Source of the DNA: an uncultured Devosia sp.
GTDB taxonomy: Bacteria > Pseudomonadota > Alphaproteobacteria > Rhizobiales > Devosiaceae
Assembly (NCBI RefSeq): GCF_913055165.1
Contig: NZ_CAJXJS010000041.1
Location: forward strand, 1-34,120
Direction: 5' to 3'
DNA: 34,120 nucleotides
The notes below the pieces were generated by a model that searched no databases, was not told the origin of the DNA, and saw only the letters and a list, made by a program, of their open reading frames with translations. Positions within the stretch are counted from its first letter, which is position 1; the number at the start of each line of letters is the position of its first letter. Shown here piece after piece: positions 1-8,548 of this stretch. A program made the translations under genes and the position numbers.

Positions 1-2
1 CT

Positions 3-155
3 CAGATATTGACCGGTCTGCTCGGCGCGGTGGCGGCCGTCAGCTTGCTCGTCGGCGGCATCGGCATCGTCATCCTCGCCATCATCTTCGACCGCATCAC
101 CCAATCCTTCGGCAAACAGCTCCAGGCCCGCATCGGCCTGGCGGAGGCCCGCTGA
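3..155 (+). CDS. C-terminal end of an ABC permease (ProW-like), partial
   Basis: An open frame enters from the left edge and stops with TGA at 153-155. The visible 50 residues contain one hydrophobic segment rich in G, V, I and L, followed by the stretch LAIIFDRITQSFGK. A membrane helix followed by DRITQ near the C-terminus is typical of inner-membrane permeases of glycine betaine/proline betaine ABC importers (ProW/OpuAB family). Only one base separates this stop from the ATG of the ATPase gene, so the two are almost certainly co-transcribed and form one transporter. The assignment rests on a short fragment plus context; the substrate cannot be read from it. Confidence 0.65.
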   Translation, partial: QILTGLLGAVAAVSLLVGGIGIVILAIIFDRITQSFGKQLQARIGLAEAR

Positions 156-156
156 C

Positions 157-1209
157 ATGCATGACGTGAAAACCGATACCAACCTGGCCATCCGCATGCG
201 GGGCGTCACCAAGATCTTCGGGGATGATCCGCAGAGCGCGCTGGCGCTATTGCAGAAGGACAAGTCGAAATCCGAGGTGCAGGCCGAAACCGGCCATGTG
301 GTGGGTCTCGACAATGTTTCGCTCGATATTGCCCGGGGTCAGATCTTCGTGGTCATGGGCCTGTCCGGCTCGGGCAAGTCGACCCTAATCCGTCACGTCA
401 ACAGGCTCATTGATCCGACCGCCGGCGAGATCATCGTGGAGGGCAGGGATGTGCTCAAGATGAGCCTGCCGGACCTCCGGACCTATCGCCGCAATACCGT
501 GGCCATGGTGTTCCAGAAGTTCGGCCTGTTGCCGCACCGCTCGGTGATCGACAATGTCGCCTATGGGCTGGAGGTGCGCGGGGTCAGCAAAGCCGAGCGG
601 CTCGAGCGGGCCGCCAAGTGGATCGAGACGGTGGGGCTTTCGGGCTATGAGCAGAGCCGGCCGCGCCAGCTTTCAGGCGGCCAGCAGCAGCGTGTGGGCC
701 TGGCCCGTGCGCTGGCGCTCGATACCGATATTATCCTGATGGACGAGGCGTTTTCCGCGCTCGACCCGCTGATCCGCTCCGGCATGCAGGACCAGCTGGT
801 CGACCTGCAGAAGAGCCTGGGCAAGACGATCCTGTTCATCACCCACGATTTCGACGAGGCCCTCAAGATTGCCGATCGCATTGCCGTGCTCAAGGACGGG
901 GCGGTGCAGCAGGAGGGCAAGCCCGAGGATATCGTGCTCAAGCCCGCCAATGAGCATATCGAGGAGTTCGTGCGGGAAGTGAACAAGGCGCGCGCCATCC
1001 ATGTCCGCACCATCATGGAACGCGGGTCCTTTGAAGACTGCGAATACAAGGTGCCCGCTGATGCGCGCTGCGAAGACGTGCTGCCCTATTTTGCCGAGCA
1101 CCAATGGGTGGGCGTCACCGATGATGACGGCAAGCAGATCGGCCGCGTGACCGCCAAGCGCATCATCGGTGCGCTGGCGCGCTACACGCCGGGCGTGGGC
1201 GAAAGCTAG
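157..1209 (+). CDS. proV: ProV-like ATPase of a glycine betaine/compatible-solute ABC importer
   Basis: 350 residues, normal for the ProV/OpuAA family. It powers import of quaternary amine osmolytes from the cytoplasmic face of the membrane. Visible in order: an N-terminal family-specific insert (about residues 20-48, with FGDDPQSALALL), Walker A GLSGSGKST at 68-76, Q-loop Gln120, signature LSGGQ at 172-176, Walker B IILMDE at 192-197, and switch His230. The C-terminal part (about 285-350) resembles one poorly conserved CBS-type unit, which in relatives senses ionic strength. It follows the permease fragment by one base; a periplasmic binding protein is not in view and may lie upstream. All catalytic motifs are intact. 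Family membership is firm; the solute is inferred. Confidence 0.9.
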   Translation: MHDVKTDTNLAIRMRGVTKIFGDDPQSALALLQKDKSKSEVQAETGHVVGLDNVSLDIARGQIFVVMGLSGSGKSTLIRHVNRLIDPTAGEIIVEGRDVLKMSLPDLRTYRRNTVAMVFQKFGLLPHRSVIDNVAYGLEVRGVSKAERLERAAKWIETVGLSGYEQSRPRQLSGGQQQRVGLARALALDTDIILMDEAFSALDPLIRSGMQDQLVDLQKSLGKTILFITHDFDEALKIADRIAVLKDGAVQQEGKPEDIVLKPANEHIEEFVREVNKARAIHVRTIMERGSFEDCEYKVPADARCEDVLPYFAEHQWVGVTDDDGKQIGRVTAKRIIGALARYTPGVGES

Positions 1210-1399
1210 CGCTTAACGCCACAGCAACCATTCGGGAAAGGGGCGTCCGCATTGTCACCTGGCTGTCGCACAGGGGCATTAGCGTGGCGCCCCTTCTGGT
1301 GCTCGCCCTGAGCTAAAATTCTTCTTTTTCAGTAATTTAGGATTGATTCACAGTTGCTGGGCCATGGTTGCGCCCAAGCTCGACTAGCCAGGTTACGCC

Positions 1400-2902
1400 A
1401 TGAAGGCCCGTCCCAGTTTTGCGTTTGTCGCGGAGGCCCATGACCGGTTGCGCATCGTGGTCGGGTGCATGGCCGGAATTCTCCTGATCCTCAATGTCAT
1501 CAGCGCGCTGGGTGGCCCCTGGCAGCCGGAGATGGCCTGGACAATGGCCGGCCTAGCCGGCGCCATTCCGATCATGCTGCTGGTGACGCAAAGGCTGGTG
1601 CGCCGGCGGATTGCTGAGGCCCAGACGGCGGTCAGCGAGGCGCTGGCCTCGGCCCATCGTGACGCGCTGACAGGCACGTTCACCCGCTCCTATTTCCTCG
1701 ACGAACTCAGGCGCTACGCCAGTGGCGGTTCCCTGTCTGCCCTGGGCTATCTCCAGATCGACATGGACAATCTCAAGGTGCTCAATGACAGCGCCGGCCA
1801 CCCTGCAGGCGATGCGGCACTGGTGACCCTGGTGCGGGAGATGCAGGCCCTGTTGCCGGGGGCGATTATCGGGCGGCTGGGTGGCGACGAATTCGGGGTG
1901 CTGATCCCCGGCCATGACAACAAGCCGGCCCTGTGCCGGTTGGGCGAGCAGTTGTTGCGCCACTTGAAAAATGGTCACACCATCGCCGGGCGGACGACGC
2001 CGCTTTCGGCGACCATCGGGGTGGCCCTGGCGCCGCTCGACAGCGACGATCCCAATGAGCTGATCGCCATTGCCGACCTGGCGCTCTATCGCGGCAAGCA
2101 GGCCGGGCGCGGTTGCGTGGTTCCCTTTGATCCCGACATGCTGGGCGAGGAGCGCTACAAGCGCTTCATCGAGCGCGAACTGCGAGCCGCCATTCTGATG
2201 GATGAGCTGGAGCTGCACTACCAGCCGGTCTTTGACAGCCAGACGCGCACCGTGAAGTCGCATGAGGCGCTGGTGCGCTGGCGGCATCGGGTGCGGGGCA
2301 TGATCGCCCCGGACAAGTTCATTGGCGTGGCCGAACAGAGCAGCCTCATCGACCGGCTGGGCGAATGGGTGCTGCGGCGGGTCTGCGCCGATATCGGGCG
2401 GCTGGGTGGCCCGGTGGCGGTCAATGTCTCGCCCAAGCAGCTGCGCCGGGCTGAATTTGCCGAGGCGTTCTCCGATATCCTGATGGAAACCGGCACGGCC
2501 CCGACCAGCATCATTGTCGAAATCACCGAGAATGCACCGCTCGAGAAGAACAGCGTCGAAATGGCCAATCTCGCCGCCCTCAGGGCCATGGGCATTCGCG
2601 TGGCCGTCGATGATTTCGGGGCCGGGCATGCCAGCCTGCACTATCTCAGGGACTTCGCCTTCGACATCATCAAGATCGATCGGACCTATGTCGCCCAGTT
2701 CTCGGCCAATCCGGTCAATGCCATGATCGTTTCGGCAGTCTGCGACATTGCCCGGGCGCTGTCGCTGGAAGTGGTCGCCGAAGGCATCGAGACCGAGGAA
2801 CAGCTGCGCATGCTGACCGAGGCGGGGTGTACGGCATTGCAGGGCTATCACCTGGGGCGCCCCGCGCCGCTGGCCGGGCACAAGATCGTCTGCGCTGCCT
2901 GA
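1400..2902 (+). CDS. Membrane-bound GGDEF-EAL protein (cyclic-di-GMP turnover)
   Basis: 500 residues. Two predicted membrane helices (about 20-37 and 49-67) anchor a short N-terminus with no recognisable sensor. A GGDEF domain follows, with the exact motif GGDEF at 161-165 and the substrate segment DMDNLKVLND at 121-130, then an EAL domain starting at EAL 289-291. In the EAL domain the residues expected of an active phosphodiesterase are present: R294 in EALVRW, N342 in VNVSP, E374/E377 in EITE, D404-D405 in DDFGAG, K425 in IKID, E461 in AEGIE and Q481 in QGY. The RxxD inhibitory site normally a few residues before GGDEF is absent. Both halves therefore look active on paper; which dominates cannot be told. 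It has its own upstream gap and seems to be a single-gene unit. Confidence 0.9.
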   Translation: MKARPSFAFVAEAHDRLRIVVGCMAGILLILNVISALGGPWQPEMAWTMAGLAGAIPIMLLVTQRLVRRRIAEAQTAVSEALASAHRDALTGTFTRSYFLDELRRYASGGSLSALGYLQIDMDNLKVLNDSAGHPAGDAALVTLVREMQALLPGAIIGRLGGDEFGVLIPGHDNKPALCRLGEQLLRHLKNGHTIAGRTTPLSATIGVALAPLDSDDPNELIAIADLALYRGKQAGRGCVVPFDPDMLGEERYKRFIERELRAAILMDELELHYQPVFDSQTRTVKSHEALVRWRHRVRGMIAPDKFIGVAEQSSLIDRLGEWVLRRVCADIGRLGGPVAVNVSPKQLRRAEFAEAFSDILMETGTAPTSIIVEITENAPLEKNSVEMANLAALRAMGIRVAVDDFGAGHASLHYLRDFAFDIIKIDRTYVAQFSANPVNAMIVSAVCDIARALSLEVVAEGIETEEQLRMLTEAGCTALQGYHLGRPAPLAGHKIVCAA

Positions 2903-3078
2903 GGTCTGCGACAGCTCCATGACAGCTTTGCCCGGCCTGCCAGTTGCGCGCCACCTGCCCGCATGGCTATAACGGGGCCATCGCGCGCCAGCGCCATGCC
3001 TGCACATTCGGGGCCGGGTGTACGCCGTCCAGCGCGCCGACGGCCGGAATTGCAGGGGCTTATGGGGAGAAACGAGCC

Positions 3079-3495
3079 TTGGAATTGAAGCGGATCAACG
3101 ATCACGTCAGCGTCTCAGGACAGATTCAGCCTGAGGACGTGAAAACGCTCAAGGACCTGGGCTTTGTGGCCATCGTCAACAACCGGCCGGATGGCGAAGC
3201 GCCCGACCAGCCGGCCGGAGCGGAAATAGAAGCGGCCGCCAAGGCTGCCGGGCTTGCCTATCACGCCATCCCGCTGGGCCGCGAAGGGGTCAACCCTGAC
3301 CTCGTCAATGCTACCAAAGCCGTGCTTGAGGGGAGCAACGGCAAGGTGTTCTGCTTTTGTCGGTCGGGCACGCGTTCGACCACGCTCTGGGCGCTGAGCC
3401 AGGCTGGGGAGGCCCCGGCCGACCAGATCATCGCCCAGGCGGCCGAAGCCGGTTACGACATGAGCCATCTGGCCGGCTATCTCGGCCAGAAATAG
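3079..3495 (+). CDS. TIGR01244-type sulfurtransferase/phosphatase-like protein
   Basis: 138 residues if started at TTG 3079. That start gives the family-typical opening (M)ELKRINDHVSVSGQI and has a GGGGAGAA ribosome site 7 bases upstream; the same frame reaches back to an ATG at 2944, but the extra residues look unlike protein. The fold is a small dual-specificity phosphatase/rhodanese-like domain with the active loop CRSGTRS near residues 93-99 (Cys, four residues, Arg). Relatives stand alone or are fused to metallo-beta-lactamase (Blh/persulfide dioxygenase) domains in sulfide detoxification. No such partner is beside it here, so the physiological substrate is unknown. Confidence 0.82.
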   Translation: MELKRINDHVSVSGQIQPEDVKTLKDLGFVAIVNNRPDGEAPDQPAGAEIEAAAKAAGLAYHAIPLGREGVNPDLVNATKAVLEGSNGKVFCFCRSGTRSTTLWALSQAGEAPADQIIAQAAEAGYDMSHLAGYLGQK

Positions 3496-3552
3496 ACCCA
3501 AGTTTTCGGCGGTTGGGCGGACAACCGTCCATGCCGCCGGTAGTGCTGAGCC

Positions 3553-3568
3553 GGACCGCATGCGGTCC
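3553..3568. promoter_or_regulatory. 16-bp perfect palindrome upstream of pyc
   Basis: GGACCGCATGCGGTCC reads identically on both strands and ends 29 bases before the pyc ATG. A second, weaker inverted repeat (CGGTTG at 3510-3515 with CAACCG at 3522-3527) lies just upstream. Either an operator for a dimeric regulator or a leader hairpin is possible. No recognisable -35/-10 pair was found nearby. Confidence 0.35.
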
Positions 3569-3597
3569 ACGCCCCCTCCTGCTCGGAATGGACACCA

Positions 3598-6500
3598 ATG
3601 CCCATCAAGAAAATTCTCGTCGCCAATCGCAGCGAAATCGCCATCCGCGTGTTTCGTGCCGCCAATGAGCTGGGTCTGAAGACCGTCGCCGCCTATGCCG
3701 AAGAGGACAAGCTGGCGCTGCACCGGTTCAAGGCCGACGAGGCCTATCTTATCGGCAAGGGCAAGGGCCCGGTCGAAGCCTATCTCCAGATCGATGAATA
3801 TATCCGCATCGCGCGCATTTCCGGGGCCGATGCCATCCATCCCGGCTATGGGCTGCTTTCGGAAAGTCCGGAATTTGTCGATGCCTGCGAAGATGCCGGC
3901 ATCACCTTTATCGGTCCGCGGGCGCAGACCATGCGCGACCTTGGCAACAAGGTGGCCGCCCGCAATATGGCGATCAAGGCCGACGTGCCGGTGGTGCCGG
4001 CCACCGAAGCGCTGCCTGACGACATGGACGCGGTCAAGAAGATGGCCGCCGAGATCGGCTATCCGCTGATGCTCAAGGCCAGCTGGGGCGGCGGCGGGCG
4101 CGGCATGCGCCGGATCATGGACGAGAAAAGCCTTGTCCATGAGGTGTCTGAGGGTAAGCGCGAAGCCAAGGCCGCCTTCGGCAAGGACGAGATGTATCTC
4201 GAAAAGCTGATCGAGCGCGCCCGCCATGTCGAGGTGCAGCTGATTGGCGATGATCACGGCAATCTGGTGCATCTATTCGAGCGCGACTGCTCGGTGCAGC
4301 GGCGCAACCAGAAGGTGGTTGAACGCGCCCCCGCGCCCTATCTTTCCGACGACGTCCGCAAGAGCCTCACCGATGCGGCGGTGCGCCTGGGCAAGGCCGC
4401 CAATTATCGTGGCGCCGGCACGGTCGAATTCCTCATGGATGCCGATACCGACAAGTTCTACTTTATCGAAGTGAACCCGCGTATCCAGGTCGAGCATACC
4501 GTTACCGAGGAAGTGACGGGCATCGACATCGTCAAGGCGCAGATCCACCTGCTCGATGGCGCCGTCATCGGTACGCCGGAATCGGGTGTGCCGCTGCAAG
4601 AGGACATCAAGCTCAACGGCAATGCCATCCAGTGCCGTGTCACCACCGAAGACCCGGAACAGAACTTCATTCCCGACTATGGCCGCATCACTGCCTATCG
4701 CGGTGCCACCGGCTTCGGCGTGCGCCTTGATGGTGGCACCGCCTATTCGGGCGCGGTGATCACCCGCTATTACGATCCGCTGCTGGAAAAGGTCACCTGC
4801 TGGGCGCCCAGTGCCGACGAGGCCATCGCTCGCATGCATCGTGCCTTGCGCGAGTTCCGTATTCGCGGCGTCGCCACCAATCTGGCTTTCCTTGAAAACA
4901 TCATCACGCACCCGGACTTTGTCGAGAACCGCTACACGACGCGCTTTATCGACACCACGCCGGACCTGTTCAACTTCAAGCCGCGCAAGGACCGGGCGAC
5001 CAAGCTCCTGACCTATATTGCCGATGTGACGGTCAATGGGCACCCGGAAGTGCGCGACCGGCCGCGGCCACCAGCCGACGCGGCAGCGCCGATCGTGCCG
5101 GAATTCCCGCCGCTTGCAGTGATCGAAGGCAGTCGCCAGGTTCTGGATCGCGATGGCCCCGCGGGCCTGGCCAAGTGGATGAAGGCGCAGAACCGGGTGC
5201 TCTTCACCGACACCACGATGCGCGATGCGCATCAGTCGCTGCTGGCGACGCGCATGCGGAGCTTCGATATCACCCGCATTGCCCAGGCCTATAGTCGCGG
5301 GCTGCCAAACCTGTTCAGCCTGGAATGCTGGGGCGGGGCGACATTCGATGTCTCCATGCGCTTCCTCAACGAGGACCCGTGGGAGCGGCTGCGCCAGGTG
5401 CGCGAGGGCGCGCCCAATATCCTGACGCAGATGCTGCTGCGCGGCTCGAACGGGGTGGGCTACACCAACTACCCGGACAATGTCGTCAAATTCTTCGTCA
5501 AGCAGGCGGCCGAAGGCGGCGTCGATGTGTTCCGTGTCTTTGACTGCCTCAACTGGGTCGAGAACATGCGCGTCTCCATGGACGCGGTGATCGAGGCCAA
5601 CAAGGTCTGCGAGGGCGTCGTCTGCTATACCGGCGACATGCTGGACCCCGACCGGTCCAAATATGACCTCAAATATTACGTCGCCCTGGCCCGGGAGCTG
5701 GAAGAGGCCGGCGCCCATGTGCTGGGCATCAAGGACATGGCGGGGCTGTTGAAGCCCGCTGCTGCCCGCAAGCTGATTGCAACCCTCAAGGAAGAGATCG
5801 GCCTGCCCATTCACCTGCATACCCATGACACCTCGGGCGCTGCCGCGGCGACGGTGCTGGCGGCGGTGGATGCCGGGGTCGATGCTGTCGATGCGGCCAT
5901 GGATGCCCTGAGCGGCACAACCAGCCAGCCGACGCTTGGCTCGCTGGTGGCGGCCATGGCCGATACCGATCGTGATCCGGGGCTCGACGCCAAGGCAATC
6001 CGGCAAATCTCGTTCTACTGGGAAGCGGTGCGGACGCAGTATCGCGCCTTCGAGAGCGACTTGAAGGGTGGCGCTTCAGAGGTTTACCTGCACGAAATGC
6101 CGGGCGGGCAGTTCACCAATCTTAAGGAACAGGCCCGTTCGCTGGGGCTGGAGACGCGGTGGCACGAGGTCGCCCAGACCTATGCCGACGTCAACCAGAT
6201 GTTCGGCGATATCGTCAAGGTGACGCCGTCATCCAAGGTGGTGGGTGACATGGCGCTGGCCATGGTTTCGGCCGGCATTACCCGCGCCGATGTCGAGAAC
6301 CCGGACAAGGACATTGCCTTCCCCGACAGCGTCGTCGGCTTCTTTGCCGGCGATCTCGGCCAGCCGCCGGGCGGTTTCCCGCAGGCGCTGCAGAAGAAGG
6401 TGCTCAAGGGCAAGCAGGCGCTCAGCGAACGTCCGGGTTCCTATCTGAAGGATGTGGATCTGGAGGCCGAGCGCAAGAAGGTCTCTGAGGAGCTTGGCGT

Positions 6501-7038
6501 TGCGGTCGATGACTACCGCCTTGCGTCCTATCTGATGTACCCCAAGGTCTATTCGGATTTCGAGAAGACCCAGGATATGTACGGCCCCACCGAAGTGTTG
6601 CCGACCCCGGTCTATTTCTATGGGCTGCAGGAAGGTGACGAACTGCTGGTCGATATCGAAAAGGGCAAGACGCTCGTCGTCACCTATCAGGGTCGCGCGC
6701 CGACCAATGAAAAGGGCGAGGTGCGCTGCTTCTTCGATCTTAACGGTCAGCCGCGCACCATCACCGTGCCGGATCGTTTGAAGGCCGGGGATGTGGTGGT
6801 GCGCGCCAAGGCTGCAGCGGGCGATCCGAAACAGGTCGGCGCCCCCATGCCCGGGGTTATTTCGACCCTGGCGGTCAAGGAGGGCCAGGCAGTCAAGGCC
6901 GGCGACGTGCTCTGCTCGATCGAAGCCATGAAGATGGAAACCGCCATTCATGCCGAAGTCGATGGCACGGTGGCGGAACTGCTGATCAAGCCGGGCGACC
7001 AGATCGACGCCAAGGACCTGCTCGTGCGGCTGGACTAA
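3598..7038 (+). CDS. pyc: Pyruvate carboxylase
   Basis: 1146 residues, full length for the single-chain enzyme. It carboxylates pyruvate to oxaloacetate with ATP and bicarbonate, refilling the TCA cycle and feeding gluconeogenesis in the cytoplasm. The N-terminal biotin carboxylase domain (about 1-450) carries the ATP-grasp glycine loop WGGGGRGM at 163-170. The carboxyltransferase domain begins around DTTMRDAHQS at 538-547 and has the metal-binding HLHTHD at 739-744. After an allosteric/linker region the biotinyl domain carries AMKME with the biotinylated lysine at 1112. Every landmark is in frame. The gene is followed four bases later by the higB toxin frame, with no terminator between them. 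The ATG is preceded by a modest GGAATGGA ribosome site. Confidence 0.97.
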   Translation: MPIKKILVANRSEIAIRVFRAANELGLKTVAAYAEEDKLALHRFKADEAYLIGKGKGPVEAYLQIDEYIRIARISGADAIHPGYGLLSESPEFVDACEDAGITFIGPRAQTMRDLGNKVAARNMAIKADVPVVPATEALPDDMDAVKKMAAEIGYPLMLKASWGGGGRGMRRIMDEKSLVHEVSEGKREAKAAFGKDEMYLEKLIERARHVEVQLIGDDHGNLVHLFERDCSVQRRNQKVVERAPAPYLSDDVRKSLTDAAVRLGKAANYRGAGTVEFLMDADTDKFYFIEVNPRIQVEHTVTEEVTGIDIVKAQIHLLDGAVIGTPESGVPLQEDIKLNGNAIQCRVTTEDPEQNFIPDYGRITAYRGATGFGVRLDGGTAYSGAVITRYYDPLLEKVTCWAPSADEAIARMHRALREFRIRGVATNLAFLENIITHPDFVENRYTTRFIDTTPDLFNFKPRKDRATKLLTYIADVTVNGHPEVRDRPRPPADAAAPIVPEFPPLAVIEGSRQVLDRDGPAGLAKWMKAQNRVLFTDTTMRDAHQSLLATRMRSFDITRIAQAYSRGLPNLFSLECWGGATFDVSMRFLNEDPWERLRQVREGAPNILTQMLLRGSNGVGYTNYPDNVVKFFVKQAAEGGVDVFRVFDCLNWVENMRVSMDAVIEANKVCEGVVCYTGDMLDPDRSKYDLKYYVALARELEEAGAHVLGIKDMAGLLKPAAARKLIATLKEEIGLPIHLHTHDTSGAAAATVLAAVDAGVDAVDAAMDALSGTTSQPTLGSLVAAMADTDRDPGLDAKAIRQISFYWEAVRTQYRAFESDLKGGASEVYLHEMPGGQFTNLKEQARSLGLETRWHEVAQTYADVNQMFGDIVKVTPSSKVVGDMALAMVSAGITRADVENPDKDIAFPDSVVGFFAGDLGQPPGGFPQALQKKVLKGKQALSERPGSYLKDVDLEAERKKVSEELGVAVDDYRLASYLMYPKVYSDFEKTQDMYGPTEVLPTPVYFYGLQEGDELLVDIEKGKTLVVTYQGRAPTNEKGEVRCFFDLNGQPRTITVPDRLKAGDVVVRAKAAAGDPKQVGAPMPGVISTLAVKEGQAVKAGDVLCSIEAMKMETAIHAEVDGTVAELLIKPGDQIDAKDLLVRLD

Positions 7039-7041
7039 GCT

Positions 7042-7347
7042 GTGCACATTCTGGCGCTACGGACGTTGAAAACGTTCTGGGAGAAGCACCCCCAGGCCGA
7101 ACGTCCGTTGCGCGAATGGTATGCCACAGCGTCCAGAGCGCGTTGGCTGACGCCGCAGGACATCAAGAACGCGTTTGGCGGAAACGTCGACTTTCTGGCC
7201 GACAATCGCAGCGTCTTTGACATCGGCGGTAACAAATACCGGCTGATAACCTACAACGCTTACGCTTTTGGCCTTATATATGTGAAGTTCGTCGGCACAC
7301 ACGCCGACTACGACAAGATTGATGCAGGGACGATAGATGAACATTAG
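7042..7347 (+). CDS. higB: HigB-family toxin (mRNA interferase)
   Basis: 101 residues, complete. The sequence matches the HigB/PF09907 pattern from end to end: an opening like MHILALRTLKTFWEKHP, the central NRSVFDIGGNKYRL and the closing KFVGTHADYDKIDA. Relatives cleave mRNA on the ribosome and are held in check by HigA. The start is a GTG four bases after the pyc stop and has no visible Shine-Dalgarno site, so translation may be weak or coupled to pyc. The next gene, the putative antitoxin, overlaps its end by 11 bases, which is the usual HigB-first order. Placed this way, the toxin may ride on the pyc transcript. Confidence 0.85.
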   Translation: MHILALRTLKTFWEKHPQAERPLREWYATASRARWLTPQDIKNAFGGNVDFLADNRSVFDIGGNKYRLITYNAYAFGLIYVKFVGTHADYDKIDAGTIDEH

Positions 7348-7711
7348 GCCCATCCGAACGGAGGAGGACCTGACCTGGGCTCTCGCCGAGGTTGAGCCTT
7401 ATTTTCTCAACGAACCGGAAAAGGGAACGGAAGAGGCTGTTCGCTTTGAGGTTCTTGCAGATCTCATTCGCGCCTATGAGACGCTGCATTGGTCAATCGA
7501 GGGGAACGATACCGCTGCGGACAGTGACCAGCGTTATGTGCACAGGGGCAGGACGTATAATGATCTTGCCTCCGTCCGGGTTGCCATCAGGAAGACGCAA
7601 ATGACCAAAACTGGAAGAAGAAGCAGCCTCATGGGCGCTTCCTCCGGCAGATTTGTTGCTCGTCCCAACCTGAGGGGAAGCAGGATTAGGCGGTCTTTGA
7701 AGGCAGGCTAA
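7337..7711 (+). CDS. higA: HigA-like antitoxin, C-terminal HTH apparently lost
   Basis: 124 residues as read. The first half is recognisably HigA (COG5499 type): it opens NIRPIRTEEDL and contains the segment FEVLADLIRAYETLHWSIEG, quoted here as FEVLADLIRAYE at about 37-48, which in relatives packs against the toxin. Around residue 60 the match weakens; RGRTYNDLASV (about 70-80) looks like the start of the helix-turn-helix, but the expected continuation (GSRxRASEVLNRKRPL and the end IPAxxL) is missing and a basic, low-complexity tail follows. Neither other frame restores it cleanly. I infer small deletions or replacement of the 3' half, so this is probably a non-functional or altered antitoxin. 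It overlaps higB by 11 bases. Confidence 0.55.
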   Translation: MNIRPIRTEEDLTWALAEVEPYFLNEPEKGTEEAVRFEVLADLIRAYETLHWSIEGNDTAADSDQRYVHRGRTYNDLASVRVAIRKTQMTKTGRRSSLMGASSGRFVARPNLRGSRIRRSLKAG

Positions 7712-7733
7712 TGGGGCATCCGAGGGGAGGAAG

Positions 7734-8033
7734 CTATTTCCGTCGTGCCGTGCCGTCGACGGTCGGACCATATTTGCCCGCATAGACCTTGGCCGGCACT
7801 GGCAGCCGGCTGACGATCCAGCTGACCATCAGCGGCACCAGCACGATATCGTCCACCCAGCCGAGCAGCGGGATGAAGTCGGGCAGGATGTCGAAGGGGT
7901 TCACCAGGTAAAAGGCGACGAAGAGCGTTGCGGCCTTGAGATGAAACGGCGTCTCTGGCGCCCAGAAGGCTTTCCAGAGCTGCACGACTTCCTTGCGGAA
8001 CAGGATGAGGCGGGTGAAGAGCATGGTCATCAT
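7734..8033 (-). CDS. YkvA-like small membrane protein (DUF1232)
   Basis: 99 residues. The diagnostic DUF1232 core NPFDILPDFIPLLGWVDD is at 45-62, followed by a hydrophobic helix (about 63-78). Members of the family are small, membrane-associated and of unknown function. Three Met codons sit close together at the N-terminus (positions 1, 2 and 4) and none has a strong ribosome site, so the exact start is open. It is transcribed away from ispG, downstream of the DUF1801 gene on the same strand, with a palindrome in the 77-base gap. Confidence 0.75.
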   Translation of the reverse strand: MMTMLFTRLILFRKEVVQLWKAFWAPETPFHLKAATLFVAFYLVNPFDILPDFIPLLGWVDDIVLVPLMVSWIVSRLPVPAKVYAGKYGPTVDGTARRK

Positions 8034-8077
8034 GGTTCATAGATGGCCCCGGCCCGGCCTGGTTCAAGATCGGCGGG

Positions 8078-8091
8078 ATCACATTTGTGAT
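8078..8091. promoter_or_regulatory. 14-bp palindrome upstream of the ykvA-like gene
   Basis: ATCACA-TT-TGTGAT, two perfect 6-base half sites, lies 45 bases before the DUF1232 start on the minus strand. It has the shape of an operator for a small dimeric regulator. There is no T-run, so an intrinsic terminator is unlikely. The function is inferred only from symmetry and position. Confidence 0.3.
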
Positions 8092-8110
8092 GCCGGCCGG
8101 CCTCGCCGCC

Positions 8111-8509
8111 TCACGTCTTTCGCCGTGCGGCCTTGCGCGCTTCGGCCTTGGCCAGGTTTTCCGCAATCCGCGCCTTGACGATGCGGGCGATCAACTCGTC
8201 CGGCGGCAGCGCGTCGGGCGGAAACTGCAGCGTGCCCTTGGAGGTGCGCCAGGGCGCGATCTCCTCTTCCATGCCAGTGAAAACGGCATTGCCCATGGGA
8301 AAGAGCGAACAGTGCTTCTTGAAGGCGCAATAGCTGACGAGCGGGCCATGGAAGCCAATGCCTGGCATGGCATAGGTGATGATCTCCTCGGCCTCGGGGG
8401 CCGCTGCCCGAATGGTCTGGCGCAGATGCGCGATGGCGTCGCGGAAGGGCGGTGACAGGCCGGCGATATAGGCATCGATCGTGCTCGAAGCGTCATTCTG
8501 GTCAGGCAT
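8111..8509 (-). CDS. DUF1801 (YdhG/YobT-like) family protein
   Basis: 132 residues from ATG 8509; the frame can be extended to a GTG at 8536, but the ATG gives a more usual N-terminus ([10 protein letters not shown]). Family features seen: the segment [20 protein letters not shown] followed by [12 protein letters not shown], then [13 protein letters not shown] and a basic C-terminus. The reading quoted is [12 protein letters not shown] near 23-34 and YAMPGIGF near 45-52. DUF1801 proteins share a fold with YdhG and are of unknown function, though some are annotated as iron-chaperone-like on weak grounds. It is divergent from ispG. Confidence 0.75.
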   Translation of the reverse strand: MPDQNDASSTIDAYIAGLSPPFRDAIAHLRQTIRAAAPEAEEIITYAMPGIGFHGPLVSYCAFKKHCSLFPMGNAVFTGMEEEIAPWRTSKGTLQFPPDALPPDELIARIVKARIAENLAKAEARKAARRKT

Positions 8510-8548
8510 TGGGGGCACCCCGCACACTGCTGTCACGCTATTGTTCAG

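Noticed and set aside
1238..1300. AAGGGGCG/CGCCCCTT as a terminator after the ProV-like gene
   Set aside because: The loop is about 45 bases and there is no T-run directly after the stem.
1553..3007. 484-codon open frame on the minus strand
   Set aside because: It is opposite the GGDEF-EAL gene, whose motifs are intact in the other direction.
4273..6006. 577-codon open frame on the minus strand
   Set aside because: It is antisense to pyc throughout, and the translation is unlike any protein family.
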